From Methylovulum psychrotolerans (lineage in GTDB: Bacteria; Pseudomonadota; Gammaproteobacteria; Methylococcales; Methylomonadaceae): a stretch of DNA of 38,790 bases. A program made the translations under genes and the position numbers. Each line of letters begins with the position of its first letter. The stretch's first letter is position 1. This document shows, in pieces, positions 17,567-25,544 of the stretch. Location of the stretch: contig NZ_PGFZ01000001.1 of the NCBI RefSeq assembly GCF_002923755.1, forward strand, positions 473,209 to 511,998, in the 5' to 3' direction. The notes under the pieces were generated by a model, which saw nothing but the letters and a program-made list of their open reading frames with translations, was not told where the DNA came from and searched no databases.

Positions 17567-18229
17567 TTAGCGGGCAGTTGCTTCACTTAACCATCGGCAA
17601 ACGGTTGCGCACAATGTCTGCCGCTTTCGTAACGCGCTTCTTATTGTAAATAGTGCTATTGCTGTACCAAGCAATGTCCAAGCTTCCGGTTCAGGAATGT
17701 CTGTCGGAGAATCAGAAGAACTAACCGTAATGTTGCCATTGATTAAATCTGCGGTTAAAGGATTACCAAAAGCATCACCTAAACTGTTTAAAGTAAAATT
17801 CAGCGAGTCTGTACCCACAGCAAGCGCCTGAAATGACAGCGTCGCCAGGATAAAACTGTCCGCTTGTAATGATTCCAACGCTAAGGCCTCATCGAAAGAA
17901 AGCTCAAAAAGATTAACGCTTCCCAAGTCGGGTGTCATCAACTGCAAGCTGCCAAGACCTGCCAGATCCAATTGATCACCCAAGACAGGATCGCCAAAAG
18001 TGACACCAGAAAAACTAAGCTGCGTCGCATTAAAGCTAACCGTAAGATCGAACGTACCGACAGAAGGCGCAACGTGATCACCCAAACCCGATAAGATAAT
18101 GGCTTCGTCAAAAGAAGAACCCACCGTAACGGTTTGGACAATCGGACTTATGCTAATGGTGATAGCCTGTAAAGGTAGGGACATGGACAGCAACGCTACC
18201 ATAACCCCTTTTTTAAACAGCGTATTCAT
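17567..18229 (-). CDS. Exported cohesin-domain PEP-CTERM protein (220 aa) with an altered C-terminus
   Basis: A signal peptide (1-22) precedes a cohesin-like domain (~25-165; VTVGSSFDEAIILSG ... FDLTVSFNATQLSFSG ... ILATLSFQAL). The C-terminus is a PEP-CTERM sorting signal: IPEPEAWTLLGTAIAL, a hydrophobic segment and RSALRKRQ. Such signals direct exosortase-dependent surface anchoring. After RKRQ the frame continues 16 residues into sequence matching, one frame off, the 3' end of msrA (8761-8800), so the tail looks chimeric. The gene lies 15 bp after a dockerin-containing gene, pointing to a cohesin-dockerin partnership. GAGAGGAAAA precedes the ATG. Confidence 0.85.
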   Translation of the reverse strand: MNTLFKKGVMVALLSMSLPLQAITISISPIVQTVTVGSSFDEAIILSGLGDHVAPSVGTFDLTVSFNATQLSFSGVTFGDPVLGDQLDLAGLGSLQLMTPDLGSVNLFELSFDEALALESLQADSFILATLSFQALAVGTDSLNFTLNSLGDAFGNPLTADLINGNITVSSSDSPTDIPEPEAWTLLGTAIALFTIRSALRKRQTLCATVCRWLSEATAR

Positions 18230-18244
18230 CGATTTTCCTCTCTT

Positions 18245-19621
18245 TTAAAGAGCGCAACGCGGTTTGCTGCACAGCAACACCAGCTTACGCGTATCCAGCG
18301 CGTCGATTTTAAGGTCGCCGTTGATGTCACGCAGGTCGTTGGTATTGCTGGCGGGTTTATTCAACGATGCTGTGATTTTAGCCAAATCGTTGTTGTCGAC
18401 ATCGCCGTCACCGTCAATATCGCCTAATATAGGTACGGTGATATTGACTTTGGCCGCATTGGTGCTGACATGCCCCCGATAATCCATAACTGTCAGGCCA
18501 AAGGTATAAACCCCTTTGGTCAACGGTATAAACTGGGGGTGGGCCGTATATGAAGCCGTCAGGCTCTGTCCGATTCCTGTATCCTCCTGCCACCAGTCGT
18601 AGCTTAACGGCGGGGTATTGGCTTCCGGGTCTTTGCTGGCGCTGCCGTCAAGCGTCACCAAGCTGCCCAAACGCACGGTCTGGCCAGGGCCGGCATTGGC
18701 GATGGGCGGAAGGTCGGGCGGGGTATGGGTTAGGCGTTGCGCAGGCGCACCAATGGCGGTAACCGCCCATATATCTGAATCCCCTTCTGTCAAGCCATCA
18801 GTACCGTATCGGGTAAAGACAAAACCAGAGGTACCGCTTATCCAGCGTGCTTCACCAGCATGTATCAAATCTGGAGCAGTTATATGTTGCAATCCTGTGC
18901 CATCAGGCTGTATAACCAGTAACCCTTCGTTATTTTCTCGATTTGAGAGAAAAATAATACCTTGTGTCCCCCAATCTGGTCGTCCATCATGAAAATTACC
19001 GCTCGTCAATTGGACAATGTCTGAACCGTCCGCGTTGATGCGGAAAAGGTTGCAGGCTTTCCCGTCACTGCTGCAATCCACATAGACAAGTTGCCGCCCG
19101 TCCGGCGACCAAGCGGGGTTGCCAATACCCCACAGCGTAGGGGCGGGTTGCCATTTCTTTTCCGGCCCGATGGTAGAAATCATCAACAGCCCGCTTTGCC
19201 TCTGGCTACTTTGCGAAACATATACGATAGACGAATCCGCAGGCGAATAGCGGGGATGGCTTTCCCTGGCATTATCGAAAGACAATTGCGTGGGGTTGGT
19301 GCCATCGGCATTGATCACCCAGATATGGGGCCTTTGCGAATCCCGGTTTGACAGAAACACGATATGCTGCCCGTCAGGCGACCAGTCGGGTTCGGATTCT
19401 TGGCTGTCCGGCCACGGTGTCAAGTTAACTTGGTTTTGCCCATCCATGTCAGCTATCCAGAGATCCTGGCTTCCGGCAATGTCGGACACAAACACGAGCT
19501 TTGAGTGGTCTAGCGACACCGCAGGTTGTTTGGCCGAGGGGGCCGAAGCGTCCCCCGATGCCCAAGCCCTTCCGGCTGTACACAGTAACATTAAGAAACC
19601 TAGCAAATGATTAATTTTCAT
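18245..19621 (-). CDS. Exported TolB-like propeller protein with PKD and C-terminal dockerin (458 aa)
   Basis: Signal peptide 1-21 (ending AWA). Residues ~38-300 hold repeated PD40/TolB blades (EPDWSPDGQHIVFLSNRD; NPAWSPDGRQLVYVD; DIWAV). A PKD domain follows (~306-395; PIANAGPGQTVRLGSLVTLDGSAS). The last ~60 residues are a type I dockerin with two calcium loops, DIDGDGDVDNNDL and DINGDLKIDALDT. Dockerins bind cohesins, and the next gene downstream encodes one. The ATG overlaps the amidase stop by 11 bp, so the three genes form an operon. The propeller's ligand is unknown. Confidence 0.88.
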   Translation of the reverse strand: MKINHLLGFLMLLCTAGRAWASGDASAPSAKQPAVSLDHSKLVFVSDIAGSQDLWIADMDGQNQVNLTPWPDSQESEPDWSPDGQHIVFLSNRDSQRPHIWVINADGTNPTQLSFDNARESHPRYSPADSSIVYVSQSSQRQSGLLMISTIGPEKKWQPAPTLWGIGNPAWSPDGRQLVYVDCSSDGKACNLFRINADGSDIVQLTSGNFHDGRPDWGTQGIIFLSNRENNEGLLVIQPDGTGLQHITAPDLIHAGEARWISGTSGFVFTRYGTDGLTEGDSDIWAVTAIGAPAQRLTHTPPDLPPIANAGPGQTVRLGSLVTLDGSASKDPEANTPPLSYDWWQEDTGIGQSLTASYTAHPQFIPLTKGVYTFGLTVMDYRGHVSTNAAKVNITVPILGDIDGDGDVDNNDLAKITASLNKPASNTNDLRDINGDLKIDALDTRKLVLLCSKPRCAL

Positions 19622-20810
19622 AGTAATCCTTAATCGCCGTAAAGATGGCGAACGCCGCAGAACTGGTATCAGTATTCAAAAACGTTTCATCGGTAATTGT
19701 TTGCCCACTCCCCAATATGGAATTGGTGTGGAAAGCAACTTCGACAAGTGTGCTGGGTAGCTTGGCGCTATTGAGCACCAAAAATTCTTCGGTTTTCACA
19801 CCCCGGTTGCTTAAGCCCAGCGCGCTTAATTGCGACAAAACCGACTGTGCTAATGCGCTAGAATCGGGGGGCGAGAGCGGCGAATAAAAAGACTCCGTAC
19901 CATGTGCTGTAGGAGTTCCCGCATTAGTATGAATGGATACCATCAATGCTTTGTCTTTATCATCTAATAAATTTTCCGCTTGCTCGCGTCTTTTTTCAAG
20001 ATCCCTTATACAGGGTACAGAACAGTTAGGAGGCGCATAAGGGGCCAAACTGGTCTCGCGTAACATAAACACCTTAATGTTTTCCGCCTCTAATAAGCTT
20101 TTTAACTGGATTGCTATTTGGAGCGTCAGTTCATCTTCAACAAGCCCGTATGTTGGGCTTGGTGGACGCTGATAAGTAGGCACGCCGTTTTTTAGTATTT
20201 GACCATGACCGGGGTCAATGATAACCGTACGGCCTTCGCATTGGTGAGTCATTGCATTGAATGTGGCTCCTTTCGGACAATCTCTCAAAAATCCGTATGA
20301 AATTTGTGATGGTGCCCCCGGGCCAGGAGGTGGGTTAGGTGGCCAGTACGGCCATCTAGGATCACGAAACGTAATATCTGGGTAAAAAGGATCTGTAGAA
20401 CAGATATTGTAACTATAAAGGTTATTAAATGGTTTGCCTTGAATATAATTATAATACGATGAACACATTTGCCAAGCCTCTTCTGCCGTATCGCATACCA
20501 TCGAATAACCTGTATCAGGAGTAAGTAATGGTATAAATACACAAGGCCCATATATCCCAGAGCAGGATATGGCCGGATAATAACTGACCGGAACAAGAGG
20601 CACAGAACCGTTTCCATAAATGGTATGCGCATACTCATAACTAAGTTGATTCATTAAGCATTGCGGATAGGCCTCTAATGAAAAAGCCATGCAAACCGCA
20701 AAAATAAGCCTTTTAAAGATTATAGGCCATAAAAGCAAGTCAATTTTTACTTCTGGCTCGAATAAAGTGCTTGTCATTGAATGGATTATTTTATATATAG
20801 ATCCCATCAT
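19611..20810 (-). CDS. N-acetylmuramoyl-L-alanine amidase (Amidase_3) with unusual Cys/Pro-rich N-terminal region (399 aa)
   Basis: The C-terminal domain (~195-397) is a zinc amidase: DPGHG (His202), LVEDE (Glu225), SIHTNA (His293) and VEVAFHTN (catalytic Glu357). It cleaves the amide between MurNAc and the stem peptide. A hydrophobic export signal spans ~30-46. Residues 50-190 are unrecognised, rich in Cys, Tyr and Pro, and end in DCPKGATFNAMTHQCEG, like half of a CBM14-type Cys motif. Composition is more A/T-rich than neighbours. First gene of the amidase, dockerin, cohesin operon, so cell-envelope action is likely. Start uncertain (ATG at 20810 or 20807; weak ribosome site). Confidence 0.85.
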   Translation of the reverse strand: MMGSIYKIIHSMTSTLFEPEVKIDLLLWPIIFKRLIFAVCMAFSLEAYPQCLMNQLSYEYAHTIYGNGSVPLVPVSYYPAISCSGIYGPCVFIPLLTPDTGYSMVCDTAEEAWQMCSSYYNYIQGKPFNNLYSYNICSTDPFYPDITFRDPRWPYWPPNPPPGPGAPSQISYGFLRDCPKGATFNAMTHQCEGRTVIIDPGHGQILKNGVPTYQRPPSPTYGLVEDELTLQIAIQLKSLLEAENIKVFMLRETSLAPYAPPNCSVPCIRDLEKRREQAENLLDDKDKALMVSIHTNAGTPTAHGTESFYSPLSPPDSSALAQSVLSQLSALGLSNRGVKTEEFLVLNSAKLPSTLVEVAFHTNSILGSGQTITDETFLNTDTSSAAFAIFTAIKDYYEN

Positions 20811-20967
20811 AAATCACCATTAGTAATGAATAACAATAAAATAACAAACGCTTTCCAACTAAAAATCAGTTTATTTTAAACCTTATCTATAATTAGCAAC
20901 ATTTATAACCTTTTGATAGCCACATGAGTAGCTTAACTGACAGATAATTAAGTATCACTCATCACGC

Positions 20968-21017
20968 TTTATATTGGTTTTATATTGGTTTTATATTGGT
21001 TTTATATTGGTTTTATA
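20968..21017. repeat. Tandem repeat of an 11-bp unit
   Basis: About 4.5 perfect copies of TTTTATATTGG in the gap between the amidase start and the nucleotidyltransferase genes. Perfect identity suggests recent slippage and possible length variation. Confidence 0.9.
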
Positions 21018-21077
21018 ATAAAAAACTTTTTTTAAGCTGTAAAGAAATAATTTATTTCAATATTTAAGGTTAAAACC

Positions 21078-21201
21078 ACCGGCTTTAGCCGGTTAGCTTT
21101 AGCATTAAAGTTCAAAAAAACAACTCGACAGCGCGGGACACAATGTGGGTGGACTTTAGTCATCTGTGTCCCGCGCTAACCCACCTACTTTCAGTAGGTG
21201 G
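21078..21201. repeat. Three-hairpin element, possible non-autonomous IS200/IS605-type remnant
   Basis: Hairpin 1 is ACCGGC-TTTA-GCCGGT (21078-21093). Hairpin 2 is a perfect 13-bp stem AGCGCGGGACACA (21130-21142) with TGTGTCCCGCGCT (21165-21177). Hairpin 3 is CCACCTACT-TTC-AGTAGGTGG (21181-21201). Terminal short hairpins are typical of IS200/IS605-type ends, but no tnpA or tnpB is present. The rest of 20811-21387 holds no gene I can see. Confidence 0.5.
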
Positions 21202-21429
21202 TTGTTAAGTTCATTCTGAAACTAAAAACGAGATGTGTTCAAGTTTTTCATAAGTAGCACTTGACCGATAACCATATTAACTGACATATAACAATGAGTT
21301 ACGGTATAATAACGCAAATAAAGAAAGCGGACTACATAAACCACAGGACTAGGTCTAGCGAACTGAGCCAAACTGCCGCTGATTTATATGAGAAGATGTC
21401 CCTTGTCTATTCCAGCCTATCGCACCGCC

Positions 21430-22233
21430 ATGTCCATACCCTTATCCGAACCGCCCGCCTCCGCCTTAATCAAAGCCCGTCTGGCCTCCTTAGCCGCACA
21501 ACATCAGGTGACTATCCTTTATGCTTGCGAATCGGGTAGCCGGGCTTCGGGCTTTCCGTCACCGGACAGCGATTACGATGTCCGCTTTATCTATGCCCAT
21601 CCGCAGGATTGGTATTTGGCTTTGGAAGAAGGCCGTGACGTGATTGATTTGCCGTTAGAAGACAGCGCGGCGGGGGTATTGGATTTTGGCGGCTGGGATG
21701 TGCGTAAAACCTTACGGCTGGCGCGTAAGGGCAATCCGGTGATCTGGGAGTGGTTGCAGTCACCTACCGTTTATCATGGTTTGGAAGCCGGGTTATTGCA
21801 GACCTTAACGGCGACTTTAGCCCCATTTTATTCGCCGATTGCCGCTTGCCACCATTATCTTGCCTTATGCCGTGGCACTATGACGCGTGAACTGACCGAC
21901 CCGACGGTAAAAATCAAAAAATATTTTTACATGCTCAGGCCGTTGTTAGCGGCGGCATGGATTGAGCGTTATCAAAGCATTCCGCCTATGGCGTTTACGC
22001 CGTTACGCGCCTTGCTGGACAATCAGGCGGCTATTCAAGCCAGTATCGACGATTTGCTGGCGCGTAAACACTACACCGACGAACAAATCCCGATTGACCG
22101 GATTGCCCTATTGGATGAATTTTTACACGCCGAACTCGCCCGCGTCCAGCAAGCGGCGGCGAAGCTCCCGACCGCCACTGGCGATCCGGCCAATCTGGAT
22201 AAGCTGTTCAAACAATTCCTGATAAGCCTATGA
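21430..22233 (+). CDS. RlaP-type (PF10127-like) predicted nucleotidyltransferase 1 (267 aa)
   Basis: The DNA polymerase beta-type nucleotidyltransferase core is clear: GSRASGF then SPDSDYDVRF around residues 36-53, giving the GS motif and the DxD metal ligands. The C-terminal ~150 residues are helical (YKALC-like helices; KIKKYFYMLRPLLAAAWI), as in the family linked to RNA-repair operons (RlaP) and the T4-like YcgL-type proteins. I place the start at ATG 21430 (MSIPLSEPPAS) because residues before it look non-coding; ATG 21388 is the alternative and neither has a good ribosome site. The stop overlaps the next gene by ATGA. Confidence 0.85.
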   Translation: MSIPLSEPPASALIKARLASLAAQHQVTILYACESGSRASGFPSPDSDYDVRFIYAHPQDWYLALEEGRDVIDLPLEDSAAGVLDFGGWDVRKTLRLARKGNPVIWEWLQSPTVYHGLEAGLLQTLTATLAPFYSPIAACHHYLALCRGTMTRELTDPTVKIKKYFYMLRPLLAAAWIERYQSIPPMAFTPLRALLDNQAAIQASIDDLLARKHYTDEQIPIDRIALLDEFLHAELARVQQAAAKLPTATGDPANLDKLFKQFLISL

Positions 22234-23327
22234 CCCTGAGCATTGCCGACCTGAAACAACAAAACCTTATCGTGCTGGACACGTTAAGCGGTAGCCGCGC
22301 CTACGGTTTGGATACTCCGCAATCCGACACCGATTTGCGCGGTGTGTTTATCCTGCCTGCCGAGCGTTATTTTGGGTTTACCTATACCGAGCAAGTGTGT
22401 AGTGAACGTAATGACCATGTCTATTACGAACTTGGCAAGTACATGAAGTTGCTGGCCAAGAACAACCCGTCCAGTATCGAGCTGTTGTTCGCGCCTCAAG
22501 AAACCATCTTCTACCGACACCCTTTATTGGCGATGATCCGGCCAGACTGCGTGGTGTCGCGTTTATGCCGCGACAGCTTTGCAGGCTACGCCTTAAGCCA
22601 AGTCAAACGCGCCAAAGGCCTGAACAAAAAAATCTTCAACCCCATCACAGGCGACCCGCCATGCCCACTGGACTATTGCCATATTATCGGCAGCGACCAA
22701 ACCTACCCTGCCGAAACGTGGCTGACCCGGCAACATTTGCAGGCAGAGCGCTGTGGGCTAAGCGTTTTGCCGCATGTGCAAGGCGGCTATTGGCTGTTTT
22801 ATGCCGACGATTGCCAAGAACCTATTCGCTTTAATGGCCTGTTCCGTACCGACAACCCCGCCGCGCCCTCGCAAGATATTTGCCTGTCATCCATCCCCAA
22901 AGGCCTTAAACCTAGGGCATGGCTGGTGTTCAATAAAGACGGCTACGCGCGTAGCCTGCGTGATTACCACGAATATCGGCAATGGGAGCAAGAGCGCAAC
23001 GCAACACGCTATCAAGGCACTCTGGCACACGGTAACGGTTACGATGCCAAAAATATGATGCACACGTTCCGGCTGTTACGCATGGCGCAAGAAATCGCCA
23101 CCAGCGGCCAACCGCTGGTGCGCCGCCCCGACCGTGCCGAATTGCTGGCGATTAAATCGGGGCAGTTCGATTATGATCTGCTTATGGCAAAAGCCGCCGC
23201 CGAACTGGCGGCAATAGATGCAAGCTTCGCCACCAGCACCCTACCCGCTAGCCCTGATAGCGGACAAATCGAAGGCTGGGCGGTGGCGATACGCAAAGCC
23301 TGGTATGCGGAACGGGCGTGTGCGTAA
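22230..23327 (+). CDS. RlaP-type (PF10127-like) predicted nucleotidyltransferase 2 (365 aa)
   Basis: The core motif is GSRAYGLDTPQSDTDLRG (residues ~21-38) with GS and DxD ligands. The following ELGKYMKLLAKNNPSSIELLF is characteristic of the family. It is longer than its neighbour, with a middle insert (~130-230) I do not recognise. It is coupled to the first nucleotidyltransferase by a 4-bp ATGA overlap, so the two products may act together. The nucleotide and acceptor are unknown; RNA-end repair or protein modification are both possible. It ends 19 bp from the convergent Fic-like/zeta gene. Confidence 0.85.
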   Translation: MTLSIADLKQQNLIVLDTLSGSRAYGLDTPQSDTDLRGVFILPAERYFGFTYTEQVCSERNDHVYYELGKYMKLLAKNNPSSIELLFAPQETIFYRHPLLAMIRPDCVVSRLCRDSFAGYALSQVKRAKGLNKKIFNPITGDPPCPLDYCHIIGSDQTYPAETWLTRQHLQAERCGLSVLPHVQGGYWLFYADDCQEPIRFNGLFRTDNPAAPSQDICLSSIPKGLKPRAWLVFNKDGYARSLRDYHEYRQWEQERNATRYQGTLAHGNGYDAKNMMHTFRLLRMAQEIATSGQPLVRRPDRAELLAIKSGQFDYDLLMAKAAAELAAIDASFATSTLPASPDSGQIEGWAVAIRKAWYAERACA

Positions 23328-23346
23328 CCCTACTTTATGCCTGCCC

Positions 23347-25506
23347 CTAATCCTGTAATCGGGTCATCCAAGGCTCTTGGGCGGACGGGTCAACATGAAA
23401 CGCCAAGGCTTCGGGTTTATGCAGCAAACCTTCCTCGCCTGAGGCATTGGGGTTAAGTTGGCGTTTTTCGACAAAATCGACCATGCGTCTGGCATTGTAA
23501 ATCACTAGGACACGGTTGCCGTGGCTGCTGTGGTAAATCTGGTAGGCGACATTGCTTTCATCAAAGCCAGGGTTGCGGCTGATTAAGGCGGCAATGGTGT
23601 CGGGGTTGTGGTTGGCGAGGTTTTTTAACACCGAATCCGCATGGTAAAACATGATGTCGCGCAGATGTCCGGCCAAAGATCCGGCGGTTTGGTGGCGGTG
23701 TAAGGCACGGACTTGGTCGTCAGTACAGATAAAGCTTTCGGCGACCAGATAATGCTTGTCACGCTCGCCATCATTGGCGAACAACGACAGTTTTGCTAAG
23801 GCATGATGCTGTAAGGCGGCCAGAAAAGAACCGGGAGCGCGGATGTGTTTGTCTACCGTCACCACCCACGGCAAGGCGCGGCCGGTTTTAGCGAAGCGGT
23901 CTTTAACGCTGCTGATGACTGCGGAGCGCGGCAATTCATCTTCGCGGCCTTCAGGTTTGACAATAAAAGCATCGACGGCGGTGATTTGGGTGTGGAAACC
24001 GGCGGTTTTAAAACTATCGATAATATCGGCGTAGCGGGGTTTGTAAGGGATACCGGTACCATCGTATAACAGATTGATCTGTAAGGCTCTGGCGTATTGG
24101 GACACGACCCCGCGCAGGCGGTTGGCAAACGGTTCGACAAAGACATAATCGTCGCTGTGGTGGCTGGCGGCGGTCAGTACCGTGTATAAATCGCTGAGCT
24201 TGCGGAATTCATCTAATGAAGCGATGACAAAATTCGCGCCGCATTGGGCGGTGGCGATTTCTTCCACGGCAGTCTTGCCGGAACCGGCCCCGCCCATACT
24301 CATAAACAGCTTGGGCTGAGCGGCGGGGGTTTTGCCTTCAAAAATCCGTTTGCGGGCGTTTTCCAGTTTTTGGGTCATCCGGCTGACCCGCTCGTAGGCA
24401 ATCTCCACGCCACGGTACAAGCGCTCGTCACCTTCCGCCGCCTGTAGCAATTCGCTTTTCAAAATTTCGTTATGCGCCAGATTGTAAATTGTCACACCCT
24501 CGCCTGCACATTGTTTGATCAGTTCGACCAACTCGGTATGGCCGGGAGCCCGCAGGCCACTCAGGATATTGACATCCAGACAGAATAGCGGCGCCAAGCC
24601 TGACGCGGCGATACTGATACCGTCAATTTCGGTGGCATGGGGTGGGCGTAGGGCTTCGGTGTCGGGCAAGTAGTCAATCACCCGCTCGGACAGGCTCAGA
24701 GGATAGTCGGCAAATTGCTTGCCGGGCAGAAACAGCTCTTCTCGGATGCTGGACAGCGGCACTAGCCCACCGTTGACCGTCACTAAGCAATCGATGCCAT
24801 CGGGGGTGCGGTGCGAGAGAAACGGAATACCTAAAACAAACTTTTTATTTTCCGGCCATTTACCATAACCATTAGCACTGTTTTGCAAACAGCGGCTACG
24901 CAGAGGGTCTAAGGCTTGCCGAAAGGCTTGGCTAATATCGGCAAGATGGCTGTCTTCGTGGTGCAAAGCCCACGGAGCATTTTTAGCCAATCGCCGAAAA
25001 TCAATACCTTGTTCATAGACGGCTTTAAAAGCCGGCAATTTACCCAAGGCGACCATAAATAAGTCTAGCGTGATGCGGTTGCCGTAGGTGAAGGGTCTGA
25101 CGGCACGCATTTTTTGGTAAAACACGCTGAGGCGTTCGGCAATATTGTCGGTTTGGATAACAAAGCCGTTATTGTCAAAAATGGCGGTGTCTTTATTGTC
25201 GTCGCCATCTAAAACTAAGCGCTCTATGGTTTCCCGAAACAGTTTACGCTTAGCGGCATCGGGCATGTTGCCCGGCCTGTGGCTGACGGTGGCTTGGTCT
25301 TTCCAATCAAAAAAGATTTCCCGATGGATACGCGAGAACAGCTCGGTCAGATAAGTTACCCGTTTGGCTTGGTCTTGCGATACGGTGCTTTCAATTTCGC
25401 GTTGTAAGGCGCTTAACAGCACACAGCCTTGGGCTATCGCCAAGGCGGTACGCAATTTTTTCAGTTGCCGATAAGCGGGGATTGAATGGAATGCTATGTT
25501 GTTCAT
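23347..25506 (-). CDS. Large Fic-like/zeta-toxin fusion protein (719 aa)
   Basis: Residues ~50-160 resemble a Fic domain (RIHREIFFDWKDQAT ... NIAERLSVFYQKM ... VRPFTYGNRITLDLF), but the motif His is replaced by Arg137 and the GNGR loop is shortened to GNR. AMPylation activity is therefore unlikely. Residues ~400-590 are a zeta-type P-loop kinase: Walker A MGGAGSGKTAVEE, SLDEFRKLSD, and YDGTGIPYKPR. The region between (~165-390) and the C-terminus (~600-719) are not recognised. Zeta proteins phosphorylate UDP-sugars or act as polynucleotide-type kinases. No antitoxin (epsilon) gene is adjacent. The convergent nucleotidyltransferase pair suggests a joint nucleic-acid or stress module (inference). 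Confidence 0.82.
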   Translation of the reverse strand: MNNIAFHSIPAYRQLKKLRTALAIAQGCVLLSALQREIESTVSQDQAKRVTYLTELFSRIHREIFFDWKDQATVSHRPGNMPDAAKRKLFRETIERLVLDGDDNKDTAIFDNNGFVIQTDNIAERLSVFYQKMRAVRPFTYGNRITLDLFMVALGKLPAFKAVYEQGIDFRRLAKNAPWALHHEDSHLADISQAFRQALDPLRSRCLQNSANGYGKWPENKKFVLGIPFLSHRTPDGIDCLVTVNGGLVPLSSIREELFLPGKQFADYPLSLSERVIDYLPDTEALRPPHATEIDGISIAASGLAPLFCLDVNILSGLRAPGHTELVELIKQCAGEGVTIYNLAHNEILKSELLQAAEGDERLYRGVEIAYERVSRMTQKLENARKRIFEGKTPAAQPKLFMSMGGAGSGKTAVEEIATAQCGANFVIASLDEFRKLSDLYTVLTAASHHSDDYVFVEPFANRLRGVVSQYARALQINLLYDGTGIPYKPRYADIIDSFKTAGFHTQITAVDAFIVKPEGREDELPRSAVISSVKDRFAKTGRALPWVVTVDKHIRAPGSFLAALQHHALAKLSLFANDGERDKHYLVAESFICTDDQVRALHRHQTAGSLAGHLRDIMFYHADSVLKNLANHNPDTIAALISRNPGFDESNVAYQIYHSSHGNRVLVIYNARRMVDFVEKRQLNPNASGEEGLLHKPEALAFHVDPSAQEPWMTRLQD

Positions 25507-25544
25507 GCTGTTATAGAAGTAAAATTCCTTAGCCGTAGAGAACC

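Noticed and set aside
20968-21017. Possible CRISPR or iteron array
   Set aside because: The units are only 11 bp, directly adjacent without spacers, and no cas or rep gene is nearby; simple slippage is likelier.
21388-21429. Upstream start for the first nucleotidyltransferase
   Set aside because: The extra 14 residues (MRRCPLSIPAYRTA) look unlike the family N-terminus and lack a ribosome site; kept only as an alternative.
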